Assembly (NCBI GenBank): GCA_021792365.1
Contig: JAJYUT010000002.1
Span: 310,001 to 374,000 of the forward strand
Direction of reading: 5' to 3'
Source: Pseudomonadota bacterium
GTDB lineage: Bacteria; Pseudomonadota; Alphaproteobacteria; Dongiales; Dongiaceae
DNA length: 64,000 nt
In this document: positions 63,073-64,000 of the stretch, piece after piece
Position numbering within the stretch: the stretch's first letter is position 1
Layout: each line of letters begins with the position of its first letter
Position numbers and translations under genes: made by a program
The notes under the pieces: generated by a model
Databases searched by the model: none
What the model saw: only the letters and a program-made list of their open reading frames with translations
What the model was told of the DNA's origin: nothing

Positions 63073-63202
63073 CCCGCCATCGAGAAGAAGCGTGCCAAAC
63101 GCGACCACCGCCCTGCGACCTGCCGTGCCGTTGATCCAGCGCTCGGAAGAAACAACGGCACGAGCCGCGCGGTTCCGGCAGAACCCGGGTACGCGGAATC
63201 GC

Positions 63203-63496
63203 TCACACCCAGCGGAACACGACGAAGGCGTAGACCAGCGCGATGCCGAGCGGCGCCCAGAGCGGGGTGCCAACCAGGCCGAGCCACGCCAGGAAGATGA
63301 AGGCGCTGCCCAGCAGCGAGATGAACAGCCGGTCGCCGCGCGTGGTGTCGAGGCCCAGAATGCCGCGGCGCGGTGCCCCGCCGGGCGAGTAGACTTCCCA
63401 AACCGACATCGCGATCAGGCAGAGGGCGATGAAGGCGAAGAACGCCGCGGTGGGCCAGGTCCAGGCCATCCAGGCGATCATCGACGTGCCTTCCAT
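63203..63496 (-). CDS. DUF2160 membrane protein of the glycerol ABC transporter cluster
   Basis: This 97-residue protein has three hydrophobic segments (TAAFFAFIALCLIAMSVWEVY, LFISLLGSAFIFLAWLGLV, WAPLGIALVYAFVVFRW) and the RRGILGLDTTRGDRL loop typical of DUF2160. In rhizobial glpSTPQV operons a DUF2160 gene lies among the glycerol ABC transporter genes. Start ATG 63496 follows GGGAGG. It is 29 bases downstream of the permease. Confidence 0.82.
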   Translation of the reverse strand: MEGTSMIAWMAWTWPTAAFFAFIALCLIAMSVWEVYSPGGAPRRGILGLDTTRGDRLFISLLGSAFIFLAWLGLVGTPLWAPLGIALVYAFVVFRWV

Positions 63497-63525
63497 GGGT
63501 GCCTCCCTTCCCTACACGCGGCCAG

Positions 63526-64000
63526 CTACACGCGGCCAAGGGCGAAGCCCTTGGCGATGTAGTTGCGCACGAAGTAGATGACGAACGCGCCGGGCACGAT
63601 GGTGAGCGTGCCGGCGGCGGCCAGCAGGCCAAGCTCGTAGCCCGATGTGCTGGCCGTTCGGGTCATGGTCGCGACGATCGGCTTGGCGGCGACCGAGGTC
63701 AGCGTCTTGGCCAGCAGCAGTTCCACCCACGAGAACATGAAACAGAAGAAGCAGGCGACGCCGATGCCGGCGGCGATGGTCGGAATGAAGATCTTGATGA
63801 AGAACCGCCAGAACGGATAGCCGTCGACATAGGCGGTTTCATCCAGCTCTTTCGGTACCCCGGACATGAAGCCCTCCAGGATCCAGACCGCCAGCGGCAC
63901 GTTGAACAAGGTATGTGCCAGCGCGACGGCCCAGGGCGTGTCGAACAGGCCGACCGCGGAATAGAGCTGCAGGAAAGGCAGCGCGAACACCGCCGGCGGC
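63526..64000 (-). CDS. Glycerol ABC transporter permease (GlpQ-like), partial, cut by the window end
   Basis: The frame is open to the last base; only the C-terminal 157 residues are visible. They contain several membrane helices and the EAA loop EGFMSGVPKELDETAYVDGYPFWRFF typical of MalG-type sugar permeases. With DUF2160 next to it, it is likely GlpQ of a glycerol ABC importer. The N-terminus and the rest of the operon lie outside. Confidence 0.8.
   Translation of the reverse strand, partial: PPAVFALPFLQLYSAVGLFDTPWAVALAHTLFNVPLAVWILEGFMSGVPKELDETAYVDGYPFWRFFIKIFIPTIAAGIGVACFFCFMFSWVELLLAKTLTSVAAKPIVATMTRTASTSGYELGLLAAAGTLTIVPGAFVIYFVRNYIAKGFALGRV

Overview
The window looks like chromosomal DNA of a GC-rich (roughly two-thirds G+C) alphaproteobacterium, probably near Rhodospirillales/Geminicoccales-type soil or water bacteria. 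This is inferred from the gene families: DUF2336 protein, TAXI-type TRAP binding protein, SoxBDAG, GFA proteins, LigD-type ligase domain, glp-type glycerol ABC permease with DUF2160, and dense operons joined by ATGA/GTGA overlaps. No database search was possible, so the taxon is only an inference. No phage, insertion sequence, plasmid or CRISPR features were seen.

Region by region. 1-2187: end of a SPOR protein, a choline-kinase-like phosphotransferase and an LD-carboxypeptidase. 2199-5380: an arginine-catabolism set (amidinohydrolase-fold enzyme, AruH-like arginine:pyruvate transaminase, divergent GbuA-like guanidinobutyrase). 5470-8644: tRNA-Thr, then DUF2336 protein, PAS histidine kinase and a small membrane protein. 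8657-12054: serine-glyoxylate aminotransferase and an NDP-forming acyl-CoA synthetase. 12400-17393: TAXI binding protein; a four-gene operon (double GFA protein, PhnD-like protein, EamA exporter, TusA-like protein); fatty acid desaturase.

17514-23107 is an accessory-looking block. It holds a nucleotidyltransferase fused to two tandem beta-rich modules, converging on an operon of a PqqD-like protein, an HPr-kinase-like protein and three family-2 glycosyltransferases. A decayed tRNA-Arg copy lies at its edge. 23245-36573 is dominated by methylated-amine metabolism: an MttB-family methyltransferase without pyrrolysine, a GbdR-like regulator and the complete soxBDAG operon. A class III cyclase, a secreted three-repeat protein, an HD-domain protein that may be an oxygenase, and a VOC protein lie between them. 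36713-43910 is mostly housekeeping: Rrf2 regulator, exporter, carbonic anhydrase, YciB, L,D-transpeptidase, upp-glpK, proline-racemase-family enzyme and MscL.

44090-55658 is the most interesting part: a sialic-acid-like (pseudaminic-type nonulosonic acid) surface-glycan locus. It has recognisable PseB, PseC, PseG and PseI, an SpsF-type cytidylyltransferase fused to an aldo/keto reductase, an SDR, a methyltransferase, an epimerase, a metallophosphoesterase, an ATP-grasp ligase and a GT-B-like surface-carbohydrate protein. No PseH-type N-acetyltransferase is visible, and the ATP-grasp protein could supply a different N-acyl group. The rest (55861-64000) carries parE, small proteins, a frameshifted class II glutamine amidotransferase, tRNA-Lys, an entericidin-like lipoprotein, a stand-alone DNA-ligase OB-fold gene directly upstream of an ExoIII gene, and the end of a glycerol ABC transporter operon cut by the window edge.
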